Assembly: GCF_963678835.1 (NCBI RefSeq) | Contig: NZ_OY787469.1 | Span: forward strand, 1,984,001 to 2,048,000 | DNA from: an uncultured Desulfuromonas sp. | Lineage (GTDB): Bacteria; Desulfobacterota; Desulfuromonadia; Desulfuromonadales; Desulfuromonadaceae | Length of the DNA: 64,000 bases | Direction: 5' to 3' | In this document: one piece after another, positions 43,812 to 52,186 of the stretch | How positions within the stretch are numbered: position 1 is the stretch's first letter | Layout of the letters: every line of letters begins with the position of its first letter | Notes under the pieces: generated by a model | Told to the model about the DNA's origin: nothing | Database searches by the model: none | The model's input: the letters and a program-made list of their open reading frames with translations, nothing else | Translations under genes and position numbers: made by a program

Positions 43812-46193
43812 CTATGTAAGGTGCTTTTCAAGCATGTCAAGTAGCTGTATTTGACGGTATGGCTTACATAAATAATCGATCATGCCGGCGTCACGACAGC
43901 GCTGGACATCTTCTTCGCCTGCGTGAGCTGTCAAGGCGATAATCGGCGTATTGACCTGTTGATGAATTTTTCTGGCAGCCTCGTAGCCATCCATCAGGGG
44001 CATCTGGCAATCCATTAAAATCAACGAGAACTCTTCTTTTTCACAAGCGTCAACAGCTTGCTGACCATTGGAGACGATTGTCAGTTGGTAATCAAGAGGC
44101 CGAAGAATCAATTGAACCAGACGCTGGTTAACTTCATTGTCTTCTGCTAAGAGAATCCGATAGTTGGTGCTTGTCTGAGGTGCTGGTGTTTTATCCTCGG
44201 GTTGAACTTGTGCGGCTTTGGAGGTCGGTGCGATGGCTTGGTACAGGGCTGTTGTTTGCACGGGCTTGGGTAGGAACGTGTCAATGCCGAGCTGCGACAT
44301 CTCCTCTTGACGGAACATTTGACTTCGCGGGCCAAGGAAGATGGTCTTTTGCCGCAGGTTTTGAGGGAGTGACTTCAAGAGTGAGATCGCGCCTCCCGGT
44401 AATGTGCTGTCAAGGAGCAAAAGATCGAGAGGGCAATTCTTTTCATCAATTTTATGCTGGGTCAGCTTGGCGTTGTCACACCGTGTCACGCTGATGCCGT
44501 TCACCTCTAAGTGTTCGCATAGCATGTGCTGAAGTTGCTGGTTTTCGCTGGCAACGATGGCACAACGTGTTGCCACTGTTGGCGCATGGGGTTCAACTGG
44601 ATTGGTGGCCGTGGACCTGAATGGGATCGTAACGGTAAAGATCGAGCCGCAGTCTTCATTGTCGCGGACGAAAATGTCGCCACCCATCAGGCCAACCAGT
44701 TGCTTGACGATGGTCAGCCCCAGCCCGGTGCCGCCGTATTTACGGCTAGTTGAGCTGTCTGCCTGGGTAAATGCGGTAAAGATGTTGCTTTTAGCCGCTT
44801 CATCAAGGCCAATGCCGCTGTCCTTGACAGAGACAACCAAGTTGCCCGAGGTCTCATTTTCGCGCAACCAGTTCATATCGACAACAATGTGTCCGTCGCT
44901 GGTGAATTTAATAGCGTTGGACAGCAGGTTGAGGATAATCTGTCGCAAGCGGCCCGCGTCGCCAGTTAGTGCTGATGGGACGGATGTATGGGTGACGGTC
45001 GTCAGCTCCAACCCTTTTTGGAAAGCATTGTCGGCCAGAAGTTCAACCGCATGGTCAAGGGTCTCAATGGGGTTGAACTGGTGCAGGTCCAATTCCAGCT
45101 TGCCGGCTTCGATTTTCGAGATATCGAGCAGGTCATTGAGGATGGCTTGAAGTGACTCACCGGAACTGTAAATGGTCCTGACCAGTTCCGCATCCTGATC
45201 GTCAAGTTCACGACTCATCAGCTGTTCGGCCATGCCGAGGACGCCGATCATTGGAGTACGAATTTCATGGCTCATGTTGGCGAGGAAGCGTGATTTTGCA
45301 GCACTGGCTTCCTGGGCTGCTTTTTTGGCCTCATCAAGTTCCTGAATCGTGCCATGCAGTTCGTCGTTGGTCTGTTGCAGGTCTTTGGTGCGTTCACGCA
45401 CCTGCGCTTCCAGACCTTGGCTGTACTGCTGCAGCGAGTTCTCCCTTTTTTCAATTTGCTTGAGCATGTGGCAGAATCCGCCGAGGAGTGTCTTGATTTC
45501 AACGATGTCACTGTTTATGATCGGCATCTTCTGGCAGCAATAGTTTTGCTCAGAGGACACTTCGTTCATTCGATCGACAAGCTGGTGCAACGGGTGGGTA
45601 ATCAATCGCTTGAGTCGCGTTGTGAGCAAATAGGCCACACCGAGGGTGACGGCTAGCATGCCTAAAGCGGCAACAGCAAACAGCAGCAGATTGCGAATGA
45701 TCAGGTTTTGACTCACCTGCAGATAGACGCAGCCGATGTAATCCCCTTCGTGGAAGACCGGTGAATAGATGGTCAGATGACGCAGGTCAAGAAAATGCTT
45801 CATCTTTTCACTGTCACGAACCTCGCCGATCCGTTCAATTTTAAAGGGGCTGTTTTTCAGCTCCTGGGCAAGACTGCTTTCACTTTTGTTGCGGTATTGC
45901 GCCGTTACCTGGTTGTCGCGGTCAAATAGATAAGCCAGCTGGATGGAAGGCTCCAACTCCAGACTGTTGATGACCCGTTCGGCCAGGTAACTTTTGCGTA
46001 GAGCCAGAGCTTCCTTGCTGTTGTCACCGATAATACGGGCCATGGTCGACATTTTGTCCACCATGCTATCTTGGAAGGTGGTGCCCTGGATATAAACCGA
46101 GGCCGCCAATGACATCAGCAGGACAATCGTGCTGGTGAGCATGACAATCGTGGTGACTTTTTGGCCGATATTTGATGTCGCGGTGTGGGGCAT
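43812..46193 (-). CDS. Hybrid sensor histidine kinase with two receiver domains
   Basis: A 793-residue membrane sensor. Two helices (about 15-40 and 160-185) flank a periplasmic domain of about 120 residues. HAMP and coiled-coil follow (about 190-290). The HisKA domain has FLANMSHEIRTPM with phospho-accepting His about 309. The HATPase has NLLSNAIKFTSDGHI, DSGIGL and GGTGLGLTIVKQL. A first receiver (about 530-640) lacks clear acidic-pocket residues and looks degenerate; the second (about 660-790) has AEDNEVNQR and LILMDCQMPLMDG with Asp about 728. ATG 46193 is chosen for an AAGG ribosome site. No cognate regulator is adjacent. Confidence 0.88.
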   Translation of the reverse strand: MPHTATSNIGQKVTTIVMLTSTIVLLMSLAASVYIQGTTFQDSMVDKMSTMARIIGDNSKEALALRKSYLAERVINSLELEPSIQLAYLFDRDNQVTAQYRNKSESSLAQELKNSPFKIERIGEVRDSEKMKHFLDLRHLTIYSPVFHEGDYIGCVYLQVSQNLIIRNLLLFAVAALGMLAVTLGVAYLLTTRLKRLITHPLHQLVDRMNEVSSEQNYCCQKMPIINSDIVEIKTLLGGFCHMLKQIEKRENSLQQYSQGLEAQVRERTKDLQQTNDELHGTIQELDEAKKAAQEASAAKSRFLANMSHEIRTPMIGVLGMAEQLMSRELDDQDAELVRTIYSSGESLQAILNDLLDISKIEAGKLELDLHQFNPIETLDHAVELLADNAFQKGLELTTVTHTSVPSALTGDAGRLRQIILNLLSNAIKFTSDGHIVVDMNWLRENETSGNLVVSVKDSGIGLDEAAKSNIFTAFTQADSSTSRKYGGTGLGLTIVKQLVGLMGGDIFVRDNEDCGSIFTVTIPFRSTATNPVEPHAPTVATRCAIVASENQQLQHMLCEHLEVNGISVTRCDNAKLTQHKIDEKNCPLDLLLLDSTLPGGAISLLKSLPQNLRQKTIFLGPRSQMFRQEEMSQLGIDTFLPKPVQTTALYQAIAPTSKAAQVQPEDKTPAPQTSTNYRILLAEDNEVNQRLVQLILRPLDYQLTIVSNGQQAVDACEKEEFSLILMDCQMPLMDGYEAARKIHQQVNTPIIALTAHAGEEDVQRCRDAGMIDYLCKPYRQIQLLDMLEKHLT

Positions 46194-46561
46194 GAAGTGC
46201 CTTGAACTCAACAGGGGCTGATAGATGCTGTGGTCGTTGTGCCGAAAAGAACTTTTTTCAGGTGTGAAATGTTCGCCACAAAACCAATGATTTAACTAGG
46301 ATTAATTGTTTCTTAATAGTAGGATTCCCACGGGTTAACGTCAATAACAAAACACGTTGCCCGTTAGATTTGCACCATAAAACTGCGAGGTTGTTGCCCC
46401 TGTATCACGTTATTGCAAACAGCCGTTGCTGGCTTTTTGCTAATAATGCGTTTGAAAAGTGCCATTTTTAAACGCGTACCAAAGCGGTCGGATTGTCAAC
46501 GAATCGGACCCTTTGGGTGACCCATCCATGGGCTTGCGACCCTTTTTACAGAAGGCTCTTT

Positions 46562-48460
46562 ATGAATGTTATTGATGTCACCGACTTAGAAAAACATTAC
46601 GGTGCCCGAACAATTTTTAGTCAGGTGACCTTTGCCGTGGATGAAACAGAGAAGGTTGGTCTGATTGGGCGCAATGGCTGTGGCAAGTCAACGCTGTTGC
46701 GTATTCTCGGTGCACTCGATGATTCCGACGGTGGAACCATCAGCCGCAAAAAGGGGGCCTCAGTCGTTTATCTCCCCCAGCAGCCAACCTTTGATGACGA
46801 TCTGACGGCACATGAAGTTCTCTGCCGTTCTCTGAGCGCAGTCTATGAGCGGCGACAGCGTTATGATCAAATTCTGTCGCAATTGGAACAGGCCTCTGTT
46901 CACGAGATGGATTCCCTCCTGGCGCAACAGCAGGTGTTGCAAGAATGGTTTGATCATCATCAATGCTGGAATGTTGATCATCGTATCGGTGATGTGTGTA
47001 ATCGCCTTGGCGTAACCCGCCTCGATCAACCCGTGGCCCAGATGTCGGGTGGTCAGCAGAAACGTGTGGCGTTGGCCGGTGTCCTGTTGCAACAACCTGA
47101 TTTGCTGATGCTCGATGAACCGACCAACCATCTTGATGCGGTCAGTATTCAATGGCTCGAAGAGGAACTGCTGCGCTATCCCGGTGCTGTGATGCTGGTG
47201 ACCCATGATCGCTATTTTCTCGATCGGGTAGCGACACGCATGTTTGAACTTGATGACGGTCAATTTCAGATGTTCACCGGCAACTACAGCCTCTATCTGC
47301 AACAAAAACAAGAACAATATGATATGGAGCAGACTCAACAAAGCCGCTTGCTTAATCTGTTGCGACGTGAGGAAGCCTGGCTGCATCGTGGCGCCAAAGC
47401 GCGCACAACCAAGCAAAAAGCCCGTATTGGTCGGGTGGATAAGCTTCGCGAGCAGAAGCAGGGGCCGCGGCGCGGCGATGTCAGTCTTCAGTTTAGTGCC
47501 GAACAGAAATTAGGTGGCACCATCCTTGAGCTGGAACATGTCCAACTGCAGGCGGGTGATCTCACCTTGGCCAAAGATGTGTCTCTGATTTTGCGTCCCG
47601 GTGAACGCCTGGGCATTCTTGGCCCCAATGGCTGTGGTAAGTCAACCCTGCTGAAAACCATTCTCGGTGAAATTCCTCTGGTCGCCGGAGAGGTCATTCT
47701 CGGGCGTAAAACCCAGATTGGCTACATCGATCAAAATCGCACCGGTCTTGATCCTGAGAAAACCGTTGCCGAATGTTTAGGCGAAGGAGACTGGGTGACG
47801 GTTGCAGGGCATAAGCGCCATAAAACCGGCTATCTTGAAGAGTTTCTCTTTGACTACGCCGAACAACGCAAGCCCGTTACAACCCTGTCCGGTGGTGAAC
47901 GCGCTCGACTGTTGCTGGCCTCGTTAATGTTGCAGGGCGCGAACCTGCTGGTGCTTGATGAGCCAACCAATGATCTCGATATTCAGACCTTACAGGTTCT
48001 CGAACAGGCTCTGATCGATTTTACCGGCTGCGTGGTCATTGTTACCCATGATCGCTATCTGCTTGATCGCATCGCCACGGCGACTCTGGTCTTTGACGGG
48101 CAGGGTGGGGTCGTGCGCTATGAAGGAAACTATTCGGACATGCTGTTGCAACAGCAGCCCCCCGAGCCGGTTGCACCAAAGAAAGAAAATCTGTCCGAGA
48201 CGGTAACGCCGAGCGCAAAAATAAAGAAACAACGCAAGGGGCTCAGCTACAAGGAGAAGATCGAACTGGAGGAGATCGAAACAACCATAGCCGATCTTGA
48301 ACAGGAGCAGGGCGAACTCGAACAGGCTCTTTCTGACACGGTCAATCGCTCTGTAGAGGAGCTGGAAGAGTTGGGGCGTCGCTTTGGCGAAGTTTCAGAA
48401 CTGCTCACCGGCCATTACGAGCGCTGGGAGGTTCTCGAACTGAAAAAAGAGGGCTCCTGA
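46562..48460 (+). CDS. uup: ABC-F family ATPase, Uup-like
   Basis: A 632-residue soluble protein with two ABC domains. Domain 1 has Walker A GRNGCGKST (about residue 36), signature QMSGGQQKRVALAG and LMLDEPTNHLD. Domain 2 has GPNGCGKST (about 357), TLSGGERARLLLA and LVLDEPTNDLD. The linker is basic (RRGAKARTTKQKARIGR-like), and a C-terminal coiled-coil of about 80 residues (IELEEIETTIADLEQEQGEL) is typical of Uup. ABC-F proteins act on the ribosome; Uup also affects transposon excision. ATG 46562 follows agaagg by six bases. Confidence 0.88.
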   Translation: MNVIDVTDLEKHYGARTIFSQVTFAVDETEKVGLIGRNGCGKSTLLRILGALDDSDGGTISRKKGASVVYLPQQPTFDDDLTAHEVLCRSLSAVYERRQRYDQILSQLEQASVHEMDSLLAQQQVLQEWFDHHQCWNVDHRIGDVCNRLGVTRLDQPVAQMSGGQQKRVALAGVLLQQPDLLMLDEPTNHLDAVSIQWLEEELLRYPGAVMLVTHDRYFLDRVATRMFELDDGQFQMFTGNYSLYLQQKQEQYDMEQTQQSRLLNLLRREEAWLHRGAKARTTKQKARIGRVDKLREQKQGPRRGDVSLQFSAEQKLGGTILELEHVQLQAGDLTLAKDVSLILRPGERLGILGPNGCGKSTLLKTILGEIPLVAGEVILGRKTQIGYIDQNRTGLDPEKTVAECLGEGDWVTVAGHKRHKTGYLEEFLFDYAEQRKPVTTLSGGERARLLLASLMLQGANLLVLDEPTNDLDIQTLQVLEQALIDFTGCVVIVTHDRYLLDRIATATLVFDGQGGVVRYEGNYSDMLLQQQPPEPVAPKKENLSETVTPSAKIKKQRKGLSYKEKIELEEIETTIADLEQEQGELEQALSDTVNRSVEELEELGRRFGEVSELLTGHYERWEVLELKKEGS

Positions 48461-48510
48461 AGCGCGGCAACTCATGATAAAACACCGCTTTTTTCAGCTG
48501 CTGTGATGCG

Positions 48511-48547
48511 AATGTCAATCCGGGTTTCCGGGTTGACATTTTTATTT
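48511..48547 (+). terminator. Probable intrinsic terminator after uup
   Basis: aatgtcaatccgg and ccgggttgacatt form a 13-base stem with one G-T pair around gttt, followed by a T-rich stretch. A TTGACA (48533-48538) within its right arm, 16 bases before tataca (48555-48560), could also be a promoter for acnB. Confidence 0.6.
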
Positions 48548-48560
48548 TAAATCGTATACA
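48533..48560 (+). promoter_or_regulatory. Possible sigma-70 promoter for acnB
   Basis: TTGACA at 48533 and TATACA at 48555 are spaced by 16 bases and lie about 120 bases before the acnB start. The -35 lies inside the hairpin arm above, so coincidence is possible. Confidence 0.4.
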
Positions 48561-48681
48561 GTACACAGATTCATTTTAATGGGCCGGTTGTCTTTGAACA
48601 CTGGTTGCTGGATGGAGAGAGTTGTTTGTATTTACATCGGTTCCCTGAGCGGGAATCGTAATTTTTCGAGGAGGATCAAGA

Positions 48682-51240
48682 ATGATCGAAGCATATCTGC
48701 AACATGAGGCAGAGAGACAAGCTCAGGGTATCCCTGCACTGCCTCTCAATCCTGAACAAGCCAAAGGTCTTTGTGAACTGCTGGTAAATCCCCCGGCAGG
48801 CAAAGAAGAATTTCTGCTCAATCTGCTTAAAGAGCGGATCTCCCCGGGTGTTGACCCTGCTGCTGAAGTAAAAGCCGATTTCCTCGGCCAGATCATCAAA
48901 GGTGAGGTTTCCTCTCCTCTGGTCAGCAAGGTAGAAGCCGTTCAAATCCTCGGTACCATGATGGGTGGTTACAACATCAAATACCTGATCGAAGCTCTGC
49001 AGATTGCCGAGCTGGCTGACGAAGCCGCCTGTGCCCTGAGCGGCATGGTTCTGATCTACGATGCCTTTGATGATGTTGATGCTCTGCGCAAGGCCGGCAA
49101 TGCTGCAGCGGCAAAAGTTGTTGAGTCCTGGGCTGCGGCCGAGTGGTTCACTTCCAAGCCTGAATTGGCCGAAAAAATTACCGTTAAAGTGTACAAAGTT
49201 GACGGTGAGATCAACACCGATGACTTCTCCCCTGCAGGTGATGCCTGGAGTCGCCCTGACATTCCGCTGCACTCTTTGGCCATGGGTAAAACCATGTTCC
49301 CTGAAGGCAATGCTCAAATTGCCCAGTGGCGTGCCGAAGGTCATCAAGTTGCGTTTGTCGGTGATGTTGTTGGTACCGGTTCTTCCCGTAAATCTGCCTG
49401 TAACTCGGTTCTGTGGCACATCGGTGAAGATATCCCCGCTGTACCGAACAAGCGCCGTGCCGGTGTGATCATCGGTGGCGTTATCGCGCCGATCTTCTTC
49501 AACACCGCTCAGGACTCCGGTGCTCTGCCCCTGCGTATGAATGTTGATAACTTCAACAGCGGTGACGTGATCACCATCGATACCAAGGCCGGCAAGGTCT
49601 TCGGTGAGGATGGCGCTGAGCTGTCGACGTTTGAAATTGCTCCGAGCACGGTCAGCGATGAGTTCCGTGCCGGTGGCCGTACTCCTCTGATCATCGGTCG
49701 CAAACTGACGGAGCGTGCTTGCGAAGCACTGGGCAAGCCTGCACCGACCATGTTCATTGAGGCGGACAACCCGGTTCCCAAAGCTGGTCAGCAATTCTCC
49801 CTGGCACAAAAAATGGTTGGTAAAGCATGTGGCGTTGAAGGCATTCTGCCCGGTACCGCATGTGAGCCGAAAATGACCACGGTTGGTTCCCAGGACACCA
49901 CCGGCCCGATGACCGCTGATGAGATCAAAGAGCTGGCGTGCCTGAAGTTCCAATCTCCGATGGTCATGCAATCCTTCTGTCACACCGCTGCCTATCCCAA
50001 GCCGGCTGACGTTAAGATGCATAACACCCTGCCGGCATTTATTGCTGAGCGTGAAGGTGTTGCATTGCGCCCCGGTGACGGTGTTATCCACAGCTGGTTG
50101 AACCGTCTGTTGCTGCCTGACACCGTTGGTACCGGTGGTGACTCCCATACCCGTTTCCCTATCGGCATCAGCTTCCCGGCCGGTTCCGGTCTGATCGCTT
50201 TTGCCGGTGCTCTGGGTTTCATGGCACTGGATATGCCTGAGTCGGTTCTGGTCCGCTTCAAAGGTGAATTCAACGAAGGTATCACCCTGCGTGACGCCGT
50301 AAACGCCATCCCTTACTGGGCCATCAAGCAAGGTCTGTTGACGGTTCCCAAGAAAAACAAAGTCAACATCTTCAACGGTCGTATTCTGGAGATGGAAGGC
50401 CTGCCTAACCTGTCTGTAGAGCAAGCCTATGAGCTGACTGATGCGGCTGCCGAGCGTTCTGCTGCTGCCGGTTGCATCCAACTCTCCGAAGAGTCTGTTT
50501 GCACCTACCTGCGCTCCAACGTGGCTCTGATGGAAAGCATGATCAGAGATGGTTACCAGCATGCCGGTACCTTGCAGAAGCGTATCGACGCGGTCAACGA
50601 GTGGCTCAAGAATCCTCAACTGCTCAAAGCCGACAAAGATGCCGAGTACGCCGCGGTTATCGAAATCGATCTGTCTGAGATCACTGAGCCGATCCTGGCT
50701 TGCCCGAACGATCCTGATGATGTCAAGCTGCTCTCTGAAGTTCAGGGCACCAAAATTCAGGATATCTTCCTCGGCTCCTGTATGACCAACATCGGTCACT
50801 TCCGCGCTGCAGCCAAGATCTGGGAAGGCAACAAGTTCAACCCCAACGATCGTGTGTGGATCTGCCCTCCGACCCGGATGGATCAGGCCAAATTGAAGGA
50901 CGAGGCGCTGTTTGCCATCTTCAATCAGGTTGGCGCCCGTATCGAAACACCGGGTTGCTCCCTGTGCATGGGTAACCAAGCCCGTGTTCCCGATGGTGTC
51001 AACATGTTCTCCACCTCGACCCGTAACTTCAATGATCGTATTGGTAACGGTGCTCAGGTTTACCTCGGCGGTGCTGAGTTGGGTGCTGTTGTTGCTCTTA
51101 AAGGTGAGCTGCCCACTCCTGAGGAGTATCTGGCCATTTACAAAGAGAAAATTGCTCCTTGTAAAGAAGAGGTTTACAACTACCTCCAGTTCGACGAGCT
51201 GGGTGAATTCGACGCTGTTTACAAGCGTTGCGACATCTAA
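48682..51240 (+). CDS. acnB: Bifunctional aconitate hydratase 2 / 2-methylisocitrate dehydratase
   Basis: An 852-residue AcnB that isomerises citrate and isocitrate in the TCA cycle. The HEAT-like N-terminal domain (about 1-155) and swivel domain (about 165-370, with NTDDFSPAGDAWSRPDIPLH) precede the catalytic core, as is specific to AcnB. Iron-sulfur cluster cysteines are in LGSCMTNIGHF and PGCSLCMGNQ. GGDSHTRFPIG and STSTRNFNDR are active-site segments. A strong gaggagg site precedes the ATG, and codon use is highly biased, as for an abundant protein; desulfuromonads oxidise acetate by this cycle. A terminator follows. Confidence 0.96.
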   Translation: MIEAYLQHEAERQAQGIPALPLNPEQAKGLCELLVNPPAGKEEFLLNLLKERISPGVDPAAEVKADFLGQIIKGEVSSPLVSKVEAVQILGTMMGGYNIKYLIEALQIAELADEAACALSGMVLIYDAFDDVDALRKAGNAAAAKVVESWAAAEWFTSKPELAEKITVKVYKVDGEINTDDFSPAGDAWSRPDIPLHSLAMGKTMFPEGNAQIAQWRAEGHQVAFVGDVVGTGSSRKSACNSVLWHIGEDIPAVPNKRRAGVIIGGVIAPIFFNTAQDSGALPLRMNVDNFNSGDVITIDTKAGKVFGEDGAELSTFEIAPSTVSDEFRAGGRTPLIIGRKLTERACEALGKPAPTMFIEADNPVPKAGQQFSLAQKMVGKACGVEGILPGTACEPKMTTVGSQDTTGPMTADEIKELACLKFQSPMVMQSFCHTAAYPKPADVKMHNTLPAFIAEREGVALRPGDGVIHSWLNRLLLPDTVGTGGDSHTRFPIGISFPAGSGLIAFAGALGFMALDMPESVLVRFKGEFNEGITLRDAVNAIPYWAIKQGLLTVPKKNKVNIFNGRILEMEGLPNLSVEQAYELTDAAAERSAAAGCIQLSEESVCTYLRSNVALMESMIRDGYQHAGTLQKRIDAVNEWLKNPQLLKADKDAEYAAVIEIDLSEITEPILACPNDPDDVKLLSEVQGTKIQDIFLGSCMTNIGHFRAAAKIWEGNKFNPNDRVWICPPTRMDQAKLKDEALFAIFNQVGARIETPGCSLCMGNQARVPDGVNMFSTSTRNFNDRIGNGAQVYLGGAELGAVVALKGELPTPEEYLAIYKEKIAPCKEEVYNYLQFDELGEFDAVYKRCDI

Positions 51241-51264
51241 ACCTCTCGCTTCATTGGTAAAACA

Positions 51265-51298
51265 GAAGGCCGCTTCTTCGGAAGCGGCCTTTTTTTGT
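51265..51298 (+). terminator. Rho-independent terminator after acnB
   Basis: aaggccgcttc-ttcg-gaagcggcctt followed by seven T. The same stem sequence recurs at 56797 and 56974. Confidence 0.9.
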
Positions 51299-51513
51299 TC
51301 AAAATGTGAGGTAGCAATTATCTCGCTCCAATGATCCATTTTCACGGTGTTTTTATTTGAGTACGCCCGCTTTGGAGTGATAACTTAAGATGTTTTAAAT
51401 CATCTCGTCATTCCATATGGATTTTTTTATGTCTGTAATGACGATCTCTGAGAGTGTGCAGGCTGTAAAATGCCAGATCTAACAGATCAGGGCTTAAACG
51501 GAAAGTCATATTG

Positions 51514-51876
51514 ATGTTATCTGACGAATCGCCCCTTTTCTCCAAATCCTCTGATTTTATTGATTGGCTCCTGAGCGTGACCAATCATTTTCCGCGCAGT
51601 CAACGACTGGTGATCACCAAGCGCCTGCTTGACGCCGCTCTTGATTTTCAGGAGCGATTGCTCGAAGCCGTTCATAACTCGTTCCGCCACCAGCAGAGCA
51701 AACTTGATCAGGCGGACAGCGAACTGGACAAAGTGCGCTTCTACCTGCGGATGGCTGCACGCAAGCAATGGTTGAATGAGGGACAGTATGAACATGCCGC
51801 CAGAATGGTCAGTGAACTCGGCAGACTGCTCGGCGGCTGGAAAAAAGGCAATCAGCGGTCTGACACCGCTTTTTGA
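51514..51876 (+). CDS. avd: DGR accessory variability determinant (Avd)
   Basis: A 120-residue all-helical protein. The family marks are [17 protein letters not shown] near the start (the FPRSQR motif), a long amphipathic helix ([16 protein letters not shown]), and the C-terminal [17 protein letters not shown]. Avd proteins form a pentameric four-helix-bundle barrel that binds the DGR reverse transcriptase and the template RNA, and are needed for mutagenic retrohoming. The template repeat starts 17 bases after this stop, and the target and reverse transcriptase genes follow on the same strand, as expected for a DGR. The alternative TTG start at 51511 adds one residue. Confidence 0.92.
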   Translation: MLSDESPLFSKSSDFIDWLLSVTNHFPRSQRLVITKRLLDAALDFQERLLEAVHNSFRHQQSKLDQADSELDKVRFYLRMAARKQWLNEGQYEHAARMVSELGRLLGGWKKGNQRSDTAF

Positions 51877-51893
51877 CGGGGCGTTTCGAAAGC

Positions 51894-52019
51894 GACCGGG
51901 TTTTGCGCGGCGGCTCTTACAACAATAATGCAGAGACTCTGCGTTGCGGCGCGCGCAACAGGAACAATGCAAATAACAGGAACAACAACATCGGGTTTCG
52001 TATTGTGGTCGCTCACGGA
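51894..52019 (+). repeat. DGR template repeat (TR), 126 bp
   Basis: Aligns without gaps to the variable repeat at 55292-55417. Read in the VR frame it encodes 11 AAC/AAT codons (for example YNNN and [11 protein letters not shown]), the adenine-rich codons that DGRs use because AAY codons can mutate widely without making stops. Identical blocks flank the variable core: cgggttttgcgcggcggc on the left and gggtttcgtattgtggtcgc on the right. By hand count 27 positions differ, 21 of them at TR adenines. Confidence 0.95.
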
Positions 52020-52186
52020 TTTTGTTTTTCACCGGAAATGGTCGGCGGTTACGGCTTCCGGCCCGAGGTTTGAAAACCGGCGCGAAACGTTCCGGGCCGC
52101 GTTCCGTGATAACGATGGGACCGGGCACATAGGCCAGGCCCGCTCCCTGCCTGATGACATTGGGCTGGAGCGGGCAGGGGCTACAA
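52020..52186 (+). ncRNA. DGR RNA spacer region between TR and target gene
   Basis: About 167 non-coding bases directly after TR. In the Bordetella phage DGR, the spacer after TR is part of the structured RNA that binds Avd and reverse transcriptase and self-primes cDNA. Here the stretch can fold: cggcccg (52059-52065) pairs with cgggccg (52093-52099), enclosing ggttt/aaacc (52067-52078). The role is inferred from position and structure. Confidence 0.55.

Noticed and set aside
48676..51345. An 889-codon open frame on the minus strand, opposite acnB
   Set aside because: acnB is certain from its motifs. Its strong codon bias leaves the opposite frame without stops, and the minus-strand product has no family motif and an odd composition.
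51894..52019. TR as a coding remnant of a second FGE-domain gene
   Set aside because: The adenine-rich codons, gap-free match to VR and position between avd and the target fit a DGR template; no other FGE sequence extends beyond the 126 bases.
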